Origin: Rhynchopus euleeides
Lineage: Eukaryota > Euglenozoa > Diplonemea > Diplonemida > Diplonemidae
Direction: 5' to 3'
Length of the DNA: 64,000 bases
Assembly (NCBI GenBank): GCA_963210315.1
Contig: OY723258.1
Location: forward strand, 1,922,001-1,986,000
Of this stretch, positions 19,203 to 28,528 are shown piece after piece; within the stretch, counting starts at the first letter, position 1, and each line of letters begins with the position of its first letter. Below the pieces are notes generated by a model. The model was not told the DNA's origin. It saw nothing but the letters and a program-made list of their open reading frames with translations, and did not search any database. A program made the translations under genes and the position numbers.

Positions 19203-22200
19203 ATGGCATCTCCCACGTTTCTTAATGGCTCCCCGACGCACGGCCCTCAGGGCAAGCGCCGCAGCATTGTCGGGATCGGGGATCTCGGGAAGCAGCTCAT
19301 TAACAAGGCGAGGTACAGCATCGGAGACCCTGTGCTGCACGGCATCAAGAAGGGGGCCACCGCCACCGCGGTTGCTGTCAGCGATGCAATGCACCTCCCC
19401 AACCTCGGACGCTCCATCACGAGGAGCCACCTCCACCCCACGCTGGAAGAGGCTGTCGAGATGGACGGGCTTTTCGTCGACGACACTGTCGAGGAGGAGA
19501 CTTCTGGGTGGAGCAGCCTTGTCCACCCGACACCAATCCCCTTCGTCAAGGCGGCTGGGCATGCCTGGGAGTACAAAGGGGGGCAGTATATTGTTGTCGT
19601 TGGAAGGAGCACGGTCGACTCCTCACGCCTCGGGGTCTACATCATGGACTGCGAGACCTCGATGTGGAAGACTCTCAATCTGAAGGGAGCACCCGCTGTC
19701 AGGTTTGGGCACTCTGCGGTTGTCGCTGCGAATGCGCTGGTTGTCTACGGGGGGTGGAGCAAAGAGGAGGTGTTCTCCGATGTGCTGTTTGTCGACCTGA
19801 TCCAAGCTCTCTCCGTGCGGAAGGGGAGGTGGACAGAGCCGAATGTGCAGACGAAGCATGCGCCGCACCCCCGCGCGTTTCACTCCGCGGTGCTCCTCAA
19901 CGATGAGAAGATGCTTGTGTTTGGGGGGTCGACCTTCAACACGTGGCACCATTACACCTACTTCGACGACCTGTGGATCCTCAACCTTATCAACTTCCGG
20001 TGGGAGCGTAAGGCATGCAACGGGGCGGTCCCCACACCCCGCGCGCAGCACACCGCTGTCACCCTGCAGCGCCACGACGGCGGAGTTGACGTCGTGGTGT
20101 TCGGCGGGGTGACGGACAACTGGCTCCTCAACGACTTCTACTACCTCAACACCGAGACATTCACCTGGACCCCCATCAATCCTGGCCCGGACTGCCCCTT
20201 CCAGCGTGTCGTATCGACTGCGAAGGAGTATAAGCCGCCAACAGGAGCACACCGCCCTGCTGCTGTATTCAACAACTGCCTTTATATCTACGGAGGGGGG
20301 CCCACCACACAGGAGCTGATCCAACCGCTGTATGCAGTGGACATCCTGGCTTCTGCCTCGGAGCCCGATGCCCTGGAGCTGCGGTGGGGCCAGGTGCTGC
20401 TGAGGTATCACCCGCGCAGGTGGAACCACCTGCTGATGTGCTGCAGCGACGGGTCGCTGTTTCTGCTGGGGGGGACGAACAGCACCAACGACGGCTACTC
20501 CGATAAGGCGAAGCAGCAGTACCTTTCGGTGTTTGGGCTGTCGCTGCCCTCCTTCGGGCTGCTGCCTCCGGAGTATTCAGGGTTGGATTCGTTCACCTTT
20601 GGGGAGGATGAGAAGAGCGCGCTGGCAAGAGAGAGGGCGGAGCTGGAGAGGTTCGACATGCAGCAGCGCCAGCAGCAGGGGGGGGTGGGCATGCCCCACA
20701 GCGGCCTGGTCCATTCGCAGCACCAGCCGCAGCTGCAGAACCCGGCGTATGCAAACAGCCAGAGCCCGTTGTCGTTTGGGTCGCCCCAGAGCTTCAACAA
20801 CAGCCACAGCAACCACCCGAGCTATGGGTCCCCCCAGGGGTCCAATGGGAACAGTGCGTACGGCTCGCCTTATGGCGAGCGTGCAGGGGGGTTTGGGTCG
20901 CCGACAGGCGGGGGGCAGATGCAGCAGCAGCAGCAGCAGCAGCAGCAGCACCATGGGGCTGTGGGGAACCACTCGTTTGGGCAGTCCGCCAGTGGGTACG
21001 CCGGGGGGTATGGGTCGTCGCAGCAGGGCTCGCCGTCGGGTGCGAGGGGTGGCGGCGGGCAGTTTGCGGGCGGCGGTGCGCCCCCGGCAGCAGCCGGGGG
21101 TGGGGGTGGCGGGGTGGTGGCAGGGGGCGGCACCGTGAATTGGTCCTCCGTGCAGCAGAGCGAGCAGCAGCAGCAGCACCATCACCACCATCACCACCAG
21201 CAGCAGCAGCAACAACAGCAACAACAACAGCAGCAGCAGCAGCAGCAGCAGCAGGAGCAGCCCTACGAAGCACGGCAGTGGGGTGGGGGGCACCAGCACC
21301 AGCAGCAGGAGCAGCCCTACGAAGCACGGCAGTGGGGTGGGGGGCACCAGCACCAGCAGCAGGAGCAGCCCTACGAAGCACGGCAGTGGGGTGGGGGGCA
21401 CCAGCACCAGCAGCAGCAGCAGCCCTTCCAACAGCAGCAGCATCATGGGGGTTACGGGGGGCAGGCCGCGCAGCAGCAGCAGCTCCAACAACAACAGCAG
21501 CAGCAGCAGCAACAGCAGCAACAGCAGCCCGACGTGCGCCACCCGTCCCCTGTGGCCCACCCGCATATGGTTGATCCGAACGCCGAGGCCTTTGGCAGGG
21601 GTGGCGGTGGTGGCGGCAGCGCCGCCCACAGCACCGCTGCCTACGAGACAGAGGAGAACAGCGTTGCCAACAGCGAGGACAGCTTCGTGACGGACGTGGC
21701 CTTCACCATGTCGAACCCCTTTGGGGGCGAGAAGCGGGAGCGGGGGAACTCGCAGCACCGCGCCACCGCCTCGAGCATGTCCCGCTCCACGCGGTCCACC
21801 AGCAGGACCCGCCGCAGCAGGGGTGACAGCACGGCGCGAACCGGAACCCGGGGGCGCGAGCGGGGGTTCAGCGGGATCGACACAGGGAACATGAGCTTGG
21901 GCACGATCGATGTGTTTGGTTCCCCCCGCAGCTTTGACCACGTGCATGTACACACCTCGAGGATGATCGGGAAGGGCACCTTCGGCAAGGTCTTCCAGGG
22001 ACTCCACCCAGTCACCGGTGAGTTCGTCGCTGTCAAGCAGCTGAAGACCTCCGGCGTGCCACCGAAGGACCGCGAGAAGATCAAGGCGGAGATCAACCTT
22101 CTCAGGGGCCTGGAGCACGACAACATCGTGAAGTACCTCGGGTCCTACCTGCGGGACGGCAGGGTCAACATCGTGATGGAGTATGTCAGCGGTGGGTCGC

Positions 22201-24113
22201 TGCTCGACCTGATCAGCCAGCATAAGTCGGGTCTCCCGGAGGTCGTGGTGCAGCGGTACGTCCGGCAGATCGTGACGGGGGTTGGGTACCTCCACAGCAG
22301 GAATCTGATGCACCGCGACATCAAGCCAGCCAACATCCTCGTCGATGCAACGGGGGTATGCAAGGTTGCTGACTTCGGAGCCTCAAAGCATCTGAGAACC
22401 AACACAACAGTCTTCGGGCAATCCCGCGGTGGGCCGGGAACCGAAATCCAGGGAACCCCACTCTATATGGCACCGGAGATGATCTCCGGGGCTGCGACCA
22501 ACGACCTCCGCTCCGATGTGTGGTCCATCGGCTGCACGGTGGTCGAAATGCTGGATGGGAACAGGCCGTGGCACCACATCTCAGATGTCTTCAGCGAGCC
22601 TATCCCACTCTGCATGTATGTCGTCTCCAGGACTGACGAGCACCCCATCTTTCCCCCGAAGAGCACCGACAAGGCAAAGGTCTTCCTGGGGAAGTGCTTC
22701 GAACGCAAGCTGGAGGTGCGCTCCACCTGCGCCGAGCTTCTCACCCTCCCCTGGCTCAGCACGGAGCCTCCGGGAGCCGCGACGAGGAAGAAGCAGCAGC
22801 AGGTGGAGTCCTTCCCCGCCCAGCAGGGGTCTTCCTCGACTACCTCATCGCAGGCTGGTGCCGCCCCGCTGCGGCCTAAGCCGAGCCAGAGCCAGCACAG
22901 CAACAATACGGAGGAGGGCACGCCGGAGTGTAAACCCGACAGGCAGGGTGGGATGCAGAGAGGGGATTCCACTGCATCGCGGCCGGAGAAGGAGAAGGCA
23001 CCAGAGGTGGTGTCGGAGGGGCGTGACCAGCCCTCCCAACGCGAAGCGGTGGCTGGGGATGGCGGGGCTCGTCAGGCAGAGATGCCAAAGGCCCGCCAAA
23101 GCGACCCTCCTCCGGCCGCGGCGTCGCCGGGGCTTTCGCCGGGGACACCGCGGAGTGCTTCGGAGAGTTCGGGTGGGAAGGCGGCGGTGGCGACGCCGCC
23201 TGGCAGGCATGAGCTCCTGGCAGAGCTGGTGACGATGCGGGAGCAGCTGTCCCAGCTCCAGTCGCATCTCGGCATCGGGCAGCAGGTTCACGGCTCGATG
23301 GGGGGTGGCATGGCGGTGGCAAACTCCACCTTCACCGGCAGCCCCCACCACGGGTCTTCGATGAGCGGCTGGGCTCCCACCCCGCAGAACCCAGGGGATC
23401 TCATATTTGCCGCATATGAGGACCCGGAGGCCGTGCTTTCCGACAGCGAGGATGATGACTCGGGTGGGAACGCCACCTCCCCGGGGGTCCGCTCCCCAAC
23501 CCGGGAGCCCGCTGTGCCCATTGTCGTGACGAAGGCCGAGGCGAAGGCGGGTGGGAAGAAGCACGTTGAGGCAAACCCGCGGCATGGCATGGCTGGCAGT
23601 CTCCTCAACAGTGGCGAGTTCCGCCTCCCGGAGGGGCTGAAGCGGCAGAAGCCTGTGGATAGTTCGAAGGGTGGTGGAGGAGGAGGGGGTGGTGGTGGTG
23701 GCGGTGCCGGTGCCAGCGAGGGGCCCAGCACCGCGCCTGTGGAGGCCGCCGTTCCCATCACGGAGAAGATCAAGCGGATTGCGAAGAGCAAGTCGCCCGA
23801 CCTGCGCCCGAAGCCTCTCGAAATGGTGGCGATCAGCGAGGGTGGTGCCAAAGCAGCCACCCCTTCCGCAGGCGGAGTGGTGGGTATGGTCCGGAAGGAG
23901 AGCGAAGAGGCCGGCAGCGCCAACGGGGCGGGTGCGTCTGTCCAGCGGAAGGGGTCAGGGATGAGCGCGCTCCCTGCGAGCGTGGCGATGTCGGGACGTG
24001 CGCGTGGTTCGCGGGGCAGGGCATCCCGCCCCTCTCCGCTGGAGAACCTGGGTGGTGCAGCGGCGAAGGGCGAGGCGAGTTCACAGGCAGAGGGGGTGCC
24101 TGTGAAGCAGTAA
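19203..24113 (+). CDS. Kelch-repeat MAP3K-like protein kinase
   Basis: A single 1636-residue exon. Residues ~118-430 form a Kelch-type propeller (VVYGGWS, LVFGGSTFN, VVFGGVTDN, YIYGGGP, FLLGGTNS). Residues ~478-790 are Gln/His/Gly-rich, with three perfect 18-residue repeats built on QPYEARQWGG. The kinase domain spans ~916-1183: glycine loop IGKGTFGKV (922-930), ATP lysine K945 in VAVK, catalytic HRDIKPAN with D1039, DFG at 1057-1059 and APE after the activation loop. It most resembles the STE11/MAP3K group and should be active. The ~450-residue tail is Pro/Ser/Gly-rich and probably disordered, with one short Leu-rich helix (LAELVTMREQLSQLQSHLG). Kelch and kinase domains in one protein are uncommon. 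The propeller may recruit substrates, which is an inference. Confidence 0.85.
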   Translation: MASPTFLNGSPTHGPQGKRRSIVGIGDLGKQLINKARYSIGDPVLHGIKKGATATAVAVSDAMHLPNLGRSITRSHLHPTLEEAVEMDGLFVDDTVEEETSGWSSLVHPTPIPFVKAAGHAWEYKGGQYIVVVGRSTVDSSRLGVYIMDCETSMWKTLNLKGAPAVRFGHSAVVAANALVVYGGWSKEEVFSDVLFVDLIQALSVRKGRWTEPNVQTKHAPHPRAFHSAVLLNDEKMLVFGGSTFNTWHHYTYFDDLWILNLINFRWERKACNGAVPTPRAQHTAVTLQRHDGGVDVVVFGGVTDNWLLNDFYYLNTETFTWTPINPGPDCPFQRVVSTAKEYKPPTGAHRPAAVFNNCLYIYGGGPTTQELIQPLYAVDILASASEPDALELRWGQVLLRYHPRRWNHLLMCCSDGSLFLLGGTNSTNDGYSDKAKQQYLSVFGLSLPSFGLLPPEYSGLDSFTFGEDEKSALARERAELERFDMQQRQQQGGVGMPHSGLVHSQHQPQLQNPAYANSQSPLSFGSPQSFNNSHSNHPSYGSPQGSNGNSAYGSPYGERAGGFGSPTGGGQMQQQQQQQQQHHGAVGNHSFGQSASGYAGGYGSSQQGSPSGARGGGGQFAGGGAPPAAAGGGGGGVVAGGGTVNWSSVQQSEQQQQHHHHHHHQQQQQQQQQQQQQQQQQQQEQPYEARQWGGGHQHQQQEQPYEARQWGGGHQHQQQEQPYEARQWGGGHQHQQQQQPFQQQQHHGGYGGQAAQQQQLQQQQQQQQQQQQQQPDVRHPSPVAHPHMVDPNAEAFGRGGGGGGSAAHSTAAYETEENSVANSEDSFVTDVAFTMSNPFGGEKRERGNSQHRATASSMSRSTRSTSRTRRSRGDSTARTGTRGRERGFSGIDTGNMSLGTIDVFGSPRSFDHVHVHTSRMIGKGTFGKVFQGLHPVTGEFVAVKQLKTSGVPPKDREKIKAEINLLRGLEHDNIVKYLGSYLRDGRVNIVMEYVSGGSLLDLISQHKSGLPEVVVQRYVRQIVTGVGYLHSRNLMHRDIKPANILVDATGVCKVADFGASKHLRTNTTVFGQSRGGPGTEIQGTPLYMAPEMISGAATNDLRSDVWSIGCTVVEMLDGNRPWHHISDVFSEPIPLCMYVVSRTDEHPIFPPKSTDKAKVFLGKCFERKLEVRSTCAELLTLPWLSTEPPGAATRKKQQQVESFPAQQGSSSTTSSQAGAAPLRPKPSQSQHSNNTEEGTPECKPDRQGGMQRGDSTASRPEKEKAPEVVSEGRDQPSQREAVAGDGGARQAEMPKARQSDPPPAAASPGLSPGTPRSASESSGGKAAVATPPGRHELLAELVTMREQLSQLQSHLGIGQQVHGSMGGGMAVANSTFTGSPHHGSSMSGWAPTPQNPGDLIFAAYEDPEAVLSDSEDDDSGGNATSPGVRSPTREPAVPIVVTKAEAKAGGKKHVEANPRHGMAGSLLNSGEFRLPEGLKRQKPVDSSKGGGGGGGGGGGGAGASEGPSTAPVEAAVPITEKIKRIAKSKSPDLRPKPLEMVAISEGGAKAATPSAGGVVGMVRKESEEAGSANGAGASVQRKGSGMSALPASVAMSGRARGSRGRASRPSPLENLGGAAAKGEASSQAEGVPVKQ
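21255..21416 (+). repeat. Three 54-bp tandem repeats in polyQ linker
   Basis: Three near-identical 54-bp units, each encoding EQPYEARQWGGGHQHQQQ, lie between longer CAG/CAA runs. The in-frame repeat lengthens the linker of the kinase gene and is likely length-polymorphic. Confidence 0.85.
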
Positions 24114-25896
24114 TAGGGGTGGCTGCGGGGGTGGCCCTGCCCCCCGCCTCCGCCTCCACCCATGTATGAGTAAGGAGAGGTGGCATCACCACTGTGGCAT
24201 ACGCTCGACAGTGGCATCGCCAGAATCGAACAGGAGGGGCGCCTTGTCCCCCCCCACCCCCGCCCCCATGCTTTGGAGAGTCTCGTGGCTTTCACTACGA
24301 CATGGAAACATGGGGTGTGCTCCCGTCGTGTCCTTTATGGTTTCTGTCCTCCGGAGACATGTCTCTGTTGTTATGAGCGCCGCCGCACGCACTGCGAGTG
24401 CCCAGGTGGGGGTGTAGGGGGTGTGTGCATGCAGGAGGAGGGGGTGGGACGCCGAGTCGTATTCGCGGCACCTACCTTGCTTGTGCGTTGCATTTGGTGA
24501 AAGGCAGACTGCTGATGATACGCATCTTCCCGGTTTATTTACGTTCGCTGAGACCCATGGTGGGCTCTTCCATGATTCCAAGATGGTTCCCCCAGCAACC
24601 TCCCCCGACGCATCCCTGACTGTCTTTCCGCAGGCTTCCAGGTGGGCCACACGCGGTATTTGCTCAGAGACTGTCTCCTCCCCGCTCTCCGTATCGCCCT
24701 GCTCTCTGCTAGCCTCAGGCAGGGAGGGGGTCAGCAACTTGACACATCAAACTGTTTCGTCTCTCAGGGGGTCTTCGCTACGGGGTGGTCGTCAGTGCAT
24801 TTTGGTGCATTTCCTGTTGAATTGGCTGAAAACTGAAGAAGTTTGTCGAAGTTTGTCGACCAGCAAAGACCCCCTCACTTTCTCACTCTGTCGTGCGATT
24901 AGCCACCCGCACCCGACGTGCCGGGTGATGATTTTCTTCTGCGTCTTCAACCAGGGGGGAGGTTGGTGTTATTTTTTTGGCGGAACTCAACGTTGGAACT
25001 GCTTCGCTGTGCGAATTCCTTTGCGGGCACCTCACACCGCCAAAGGATGCCAAGGGGGGTATGGGTGGTAGGGGTGGGATGATCGCTGTAGTATATGTGG
25101 TTAGAACAGCCGGCTGAGGGGTGATCGCTGTTATTTGATTTGGCTTTCTCGTCATCCACCTGCTGCTTAGAGCATTTCAAAAATAACAATCTTGCCGGAA
25201 AGCAGGGGGGGGGGTTTGCTGTGTTAACCCTTTAGACTACCAACCAACACCAGGCGTGTCGCTAATTCTGTCCCATTTTTTTTGCGTCTGCAGAGCTTCA
25301 GGCGGACCATGTGTTAGGATGGGCTTTCCGTGCTAAACGGATTTGGTGGTGGTGGTGGGTGGGGTTTGCTCGAATAGTTTGAGCCGCCGTGTGGTGTGGG
25401 AGCCGCGTCGACCGACCGAAAGTGACACCGCGATGCTCCCGAACTCCAGATCGCAGAAGGAGGGGTGTAGGGTGGGAAAAGCGCTCAGCCACACCCACAC
25501 CCGCCCCTTTGCCAGGCCAAGGCACCTTTTGCCCACACAGCACAGCCTGCTTCATGTCACTTCCCTCACTCTCTCGGTAGGCCCAACCACCCCACACCCT
25601 TCCTCCACACATCGTTGGCAGCACGACACTCCGCTCATTATACAAAAGGCTCTTCGCGCAGGGATGCACACACTCAGCCCTTCGTTTTATGCGCTGCAGC
25701 CATCACCTCCACCTCCACATCACCCCTCCCACTCCTCTCCCCTACAGAGGCTGGGCATCCGTGCATGCCGTGCTGAAGGCAGCCATCACACAGGGGCATG
25801 ACCGTTGGCTGAACCCTGCCACACAGCCTCCCCCCCATCCCCCCCCTCGCCTCAGGGGTGCGAGAGGTCCAAGCCACCGCCACCTGACTGGCCAAC
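24114..25896 (+). other. Intergenic with one palindromic element
   Basis: No gene seen. It contains the subtype C element at 24767-24874 and a G run near 25205. C-rich sequence near 25800-25860 precedes the next ATG. Confidence 0.5.
24767..24874 (+). mobile_element. Palindromic MITE-like element, subtype C
   Basis: A 108-bp copy. Left end is GGGGGTCTTCGCTACGGGG and right end is CAGCAAAGACCCCC. Both flanks are TCA, a 3-bp target duplication. It differs from the 1935 copy by a few bases (CTGAAGAA for CTGACGAA). Confidence 0.85.
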
Positions 25897-28152
25897 ATGC
25901 GGCGCGCGGCACTGCCTGCGTGCGTAGGGTGGAAGGGGTGGGGCCTGGCTGGCGGCACCCCTTTGCCCGTTGCTGCTGTCTCCCCCACCACACGCCCTGC
26001 GAGGGGGTTCCAGAGCAGGGTCGAGATCGGGGCACGCGCCACCTACCCCATCCCGGATGCGGAGCTCCGGGCAGCGCAGGCCACGATCCGCGGCGCGGTG
26101 ACATCTGTCGCCGAATTCGGCAAGGCTCTGGACGCCGCCCTTGCCCCCAAGCCCGACGCCCCCCCCGCCGCCACACTCTCCGTCAGCGCAACCCTGCTGG
26201 GCGCCCTGGATGTGGCAGCCTCGAAGGGCGACATGCCAACCCTCCTCGAGGGACAGGAGGCGTGGGACACCTCCCGCAAGCTCGCATCCCGCCTGCTCAA
26301 GGGCGGAGCTGTGGTGCGGGGCTTATCCGTCTCCGCTGAGCTGCCCCCTCCGCGCGCCCCGCTCCCCGGCGAGATCGCCACCCAGCGCATGCTCTGCCAC
26401 ACCGCGCTGGGCGACTGCGAGACTGCGCTGGAGTGGTTCGCCGCACACTTTGATGGGGAAAAGACGCCGCCCACACAGAAGACCTACGCCACGCTGATCC
26501 ACATTCTCGGCCTGCGGAACGCACCCCCGGCGGACTGGCGGGAGGTGCTGGAGGCGGCAGTCAGCCACCAGATCCCCTTGGATGTCGCCTTTTTCGACGC
26601 TCTGATGGAGCGGCTTATGCACAAAAGCCCCCTCCTGACCTGGGTTGCCTACGTCTGGCGTCTGTCTCTCGATGTGCCGTGCACCCCAGCTGCTTACAGC
26701 TCGCTCCTCTGCTCCATCTATCGAGAGCCGGAGTATGGGAACCATATGCTGTGCCTCCTGACGCAGACCGCATCGTCTCCCAAAAACTCGGTGAACCTCG
26801 TCGAGTTTCTCGAGAATGCCGATTTCATCGCCTCCCACCCCGACCTCCTGTGGGGGTCGCGCGCGGGCAGCGCCGAGGGCAACCCCCCCTCCGCATCGGA
26901 CCCAACCCTGGAGGTGAATGCCTCAAGCGGGCTCCCGAGGGTATCCGGACTCCCCGACCCGACGGAGGAGGTGGAACTCCTCAAAATCCTGGCGCAGTGT
27001 GTGAGGGGCACCGCTGCGAATGCGAAATTGCGGATCACGGAAGATACTGCCATCCCCTCCGCATGCATCAACTGCAGGGCGGTCACCCCTTCGGGGTGGG
27101 TGATGCGCGTCCTGACGGAGGCGCATAAATCGCGCGAGATTGTTGTGGATGAGTCTGCCTACCCACACTACCCTCTGTATCTCAGCGCCATGGCGCAGCT
27201 GCACGCCTGGGGCAGGCATGAGGACATCTGCGGGTTGTTCAAACTCCTGACCTACTTCTCCAACAAGATGCAGCGGCACTACGCAGACAACCCCGATTTC
27301 GACGACTCCCACAGCAAAACCCCTCTCCTCTGCCACACCCCCGAGACGTATGCTAGGGCTCTCTCTGCCGCAGGAGAAGCGAGGCTGACAGATTTTGCGA
27401 GGAAGACATACCGCCAGTTCCAACTGAGTGAGATTAAACTGGATAGGGGCCTCTTGAATGCAGTGCTCGTCGCACTTCCGGCGGAGGAGGAGGCGATCAA
27501 CCTCTACAAGTCTGTGAAGGGAAACCCGGCTGTGCGGACACTCCCGGACGTCAGGACTGTGAAGGCCCTCCTCAAGTCCTGCCTCGTCCTGGCGGAGCGC
27601 CACGAAGAGGCTGTGATGTCCGGCACACCCACACCCCCACCCCCTACACGTCCCCCTGCTGCTGAAGGGGGTCAGGGGGCATCTGCTGCTGCCCCGCGCA
27701 GCGAGGGTGAGGCTTTCCGGGCGAGCCTCTTCCCCGGTGACGTGTGGTGTGCTTCCCCTGAGTTGGGGTCGCCGGTGCCTGGGAGCCGTGCTGCCGCGTC
27801 GCCTTCCGCAATGCGTGGCATGATGCGGGAGACAGAGACGGAACAGCGGAGGTCCTTCCTGTTTCTGATGGAGCAGGTTGGGGACCTCGGGTTCCTGCTG
27901 AAGGATTCTGAGGCGCATGCCTTGCAGGTTGCGGTTTATCTGCGCTGGGGTGACTTAGATTCTGCGGTTGCGGCGTGCTGCTCCATGCTGGATAGCCACT
28001 TCTCCCTGACACCGGACATCCAGGGGCTTTGGCGACACCACTCCTCGTGGGGCGGTGTGAAGTTCACCGACTTCTTCAAGGCGGTGAACGAAAAGCGTGG
28101 AGGCGGAGGCGACGCCTTCTCATTCCCGTCTCCCAAAATCGGTGGCGCGTGA
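25897..28152 (+). CDS. PPR-like helical-repeat protein, probably mitochondrial
   Basis: A 751-residue single-exon protein. The first ~45 residues are basic and lack acidic residues (MRRAALPACVGWKGW), as in a mitochondrial presequence. The body is made of paired helices spaced about 35 residues apart. Several match pentatricopeptide-style starts: TQKTYATLIHILGL, PLDVAFFDALMERL, TPAAYSSLLCSIY, TPETYARALSAAGEA and DRGLLNAVLVAL. PPR proteins bind organellar RNA in a sequence-specific way, so I infer a role in mitochondrial RNA processing or translation. A Pro/Ala/Ser linker (~residues 575-640) splits the repeats. Motifs are degenerate, so a general alpha-solenoid is the fallback call. Confidence 0.6.
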   Translation: MRRAALPACVGWKGWGLAGGTPLPVAAVSPTTRPARGFQSRVEIGARATYPIPDAELRAAQATIRGAVTSVAEFGKALDAALAPKPDAPPAATLSVSATLLGALDVAASKGDMPTLLEGQEAWDTSRKLASRLLKGGAVVRGLSVSAELPPPRAPLPGEIATQRMLCHTALGDCETALEWFAAHFDGEKTPPTQKTYATLIHILGLRNAPPADWREVLEAAVSHQIPLDVAFFDALMERLMHKSPLLTWVAYVWRLSLDVPCTPAAYSSLLCSIYREPEYGNHMLCLLTQTASSPKNSVNLVEFLENADFIASHPDLLWGSRAGSAEGNPPSASDPTLEVNASSGLPRVSGLPDPTEEVELLKILAQCVRGTAANAKLRITEDTAIPSACINCRAVTPSGWVMRVLTEAHKSREIVVDESAYPHYPLYLSAMAQLHAWGRHEDICGLFKLLTYFSNKMQRHYADNPDFDDSHSKTPLLCHTPETYARALSAAGEARLTDFARKTYRQFQLSEIKLDRGLLNAVLVALPAEEEAINLYKSVKGNPAVRTLPDVRTVKALLKSCLVLAERHEEAVMSGTPTPPPPTRPPAAEGGQGASAAAPRSEGEAFRASLFPGDVWCASPELGSPVPGSRAAASPSAMRGMMRETETEQRRSFLFLMEQVGDLGFLLKDSEAHALQVAVYLRWGDLDSAVAACCSMLDSHFSLTPDIQGLWRHHSSWGGVKFTDFFKAVNEKRGGGGDAFSFPSPKIGGA

Positions 28153-28528
28153 TCCCCTCTCCTAGAAAGCCTTATCGCATCCTGTCTGCTCTGGTGAGGG
28201 TGGGGGGGGGGGGGGGGTCCAGTTTGCTTGGCAAGGCACTCCCTTCCCCCCCTCCCCGCTCCCTCCCCAGCCAATGTGCTGTGGGTGCACCGGGAGGGGC
28301 ACAGCGCACAGGAGGGGGGGGGGGGTGGGAAAAATGCTGGCAAAGAGGTGGGGCGACGGCGCCGTGTCCGAGCCTCCATCTCCACCACCACCCCCCCCCC
28401 CTCCTCTTTTCTCTGCATTCAGTGCCGCCCCATCTGTCTTTTTTTCCCTCCAATGGTTGGCGACGCTCCTCACTCACCACCCTCCCCCTCCCAAGGTGCG
28501 ATACACAGCGCATCTCTTCTTTGTTGCG
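28153..28528 (+). other. Intergenic with poly-G and poly-C tracts
   Basis: A G run at ~28200-28217, a second near 28313-28325 and a C run near 28390. A C/T-rich tract and ACACAG at ~28502-28508 precede the next ATG, a likely trans-splice acceptor. Confidence 0.55.

Noticed and set aside
20577..22313. 578-codon minus-strand frame opposite the kinase gene
   Set aside because: Leu-rich antisense of CAG repeats and kinase codons. It has no domain and is a shadow of the + strand gene.
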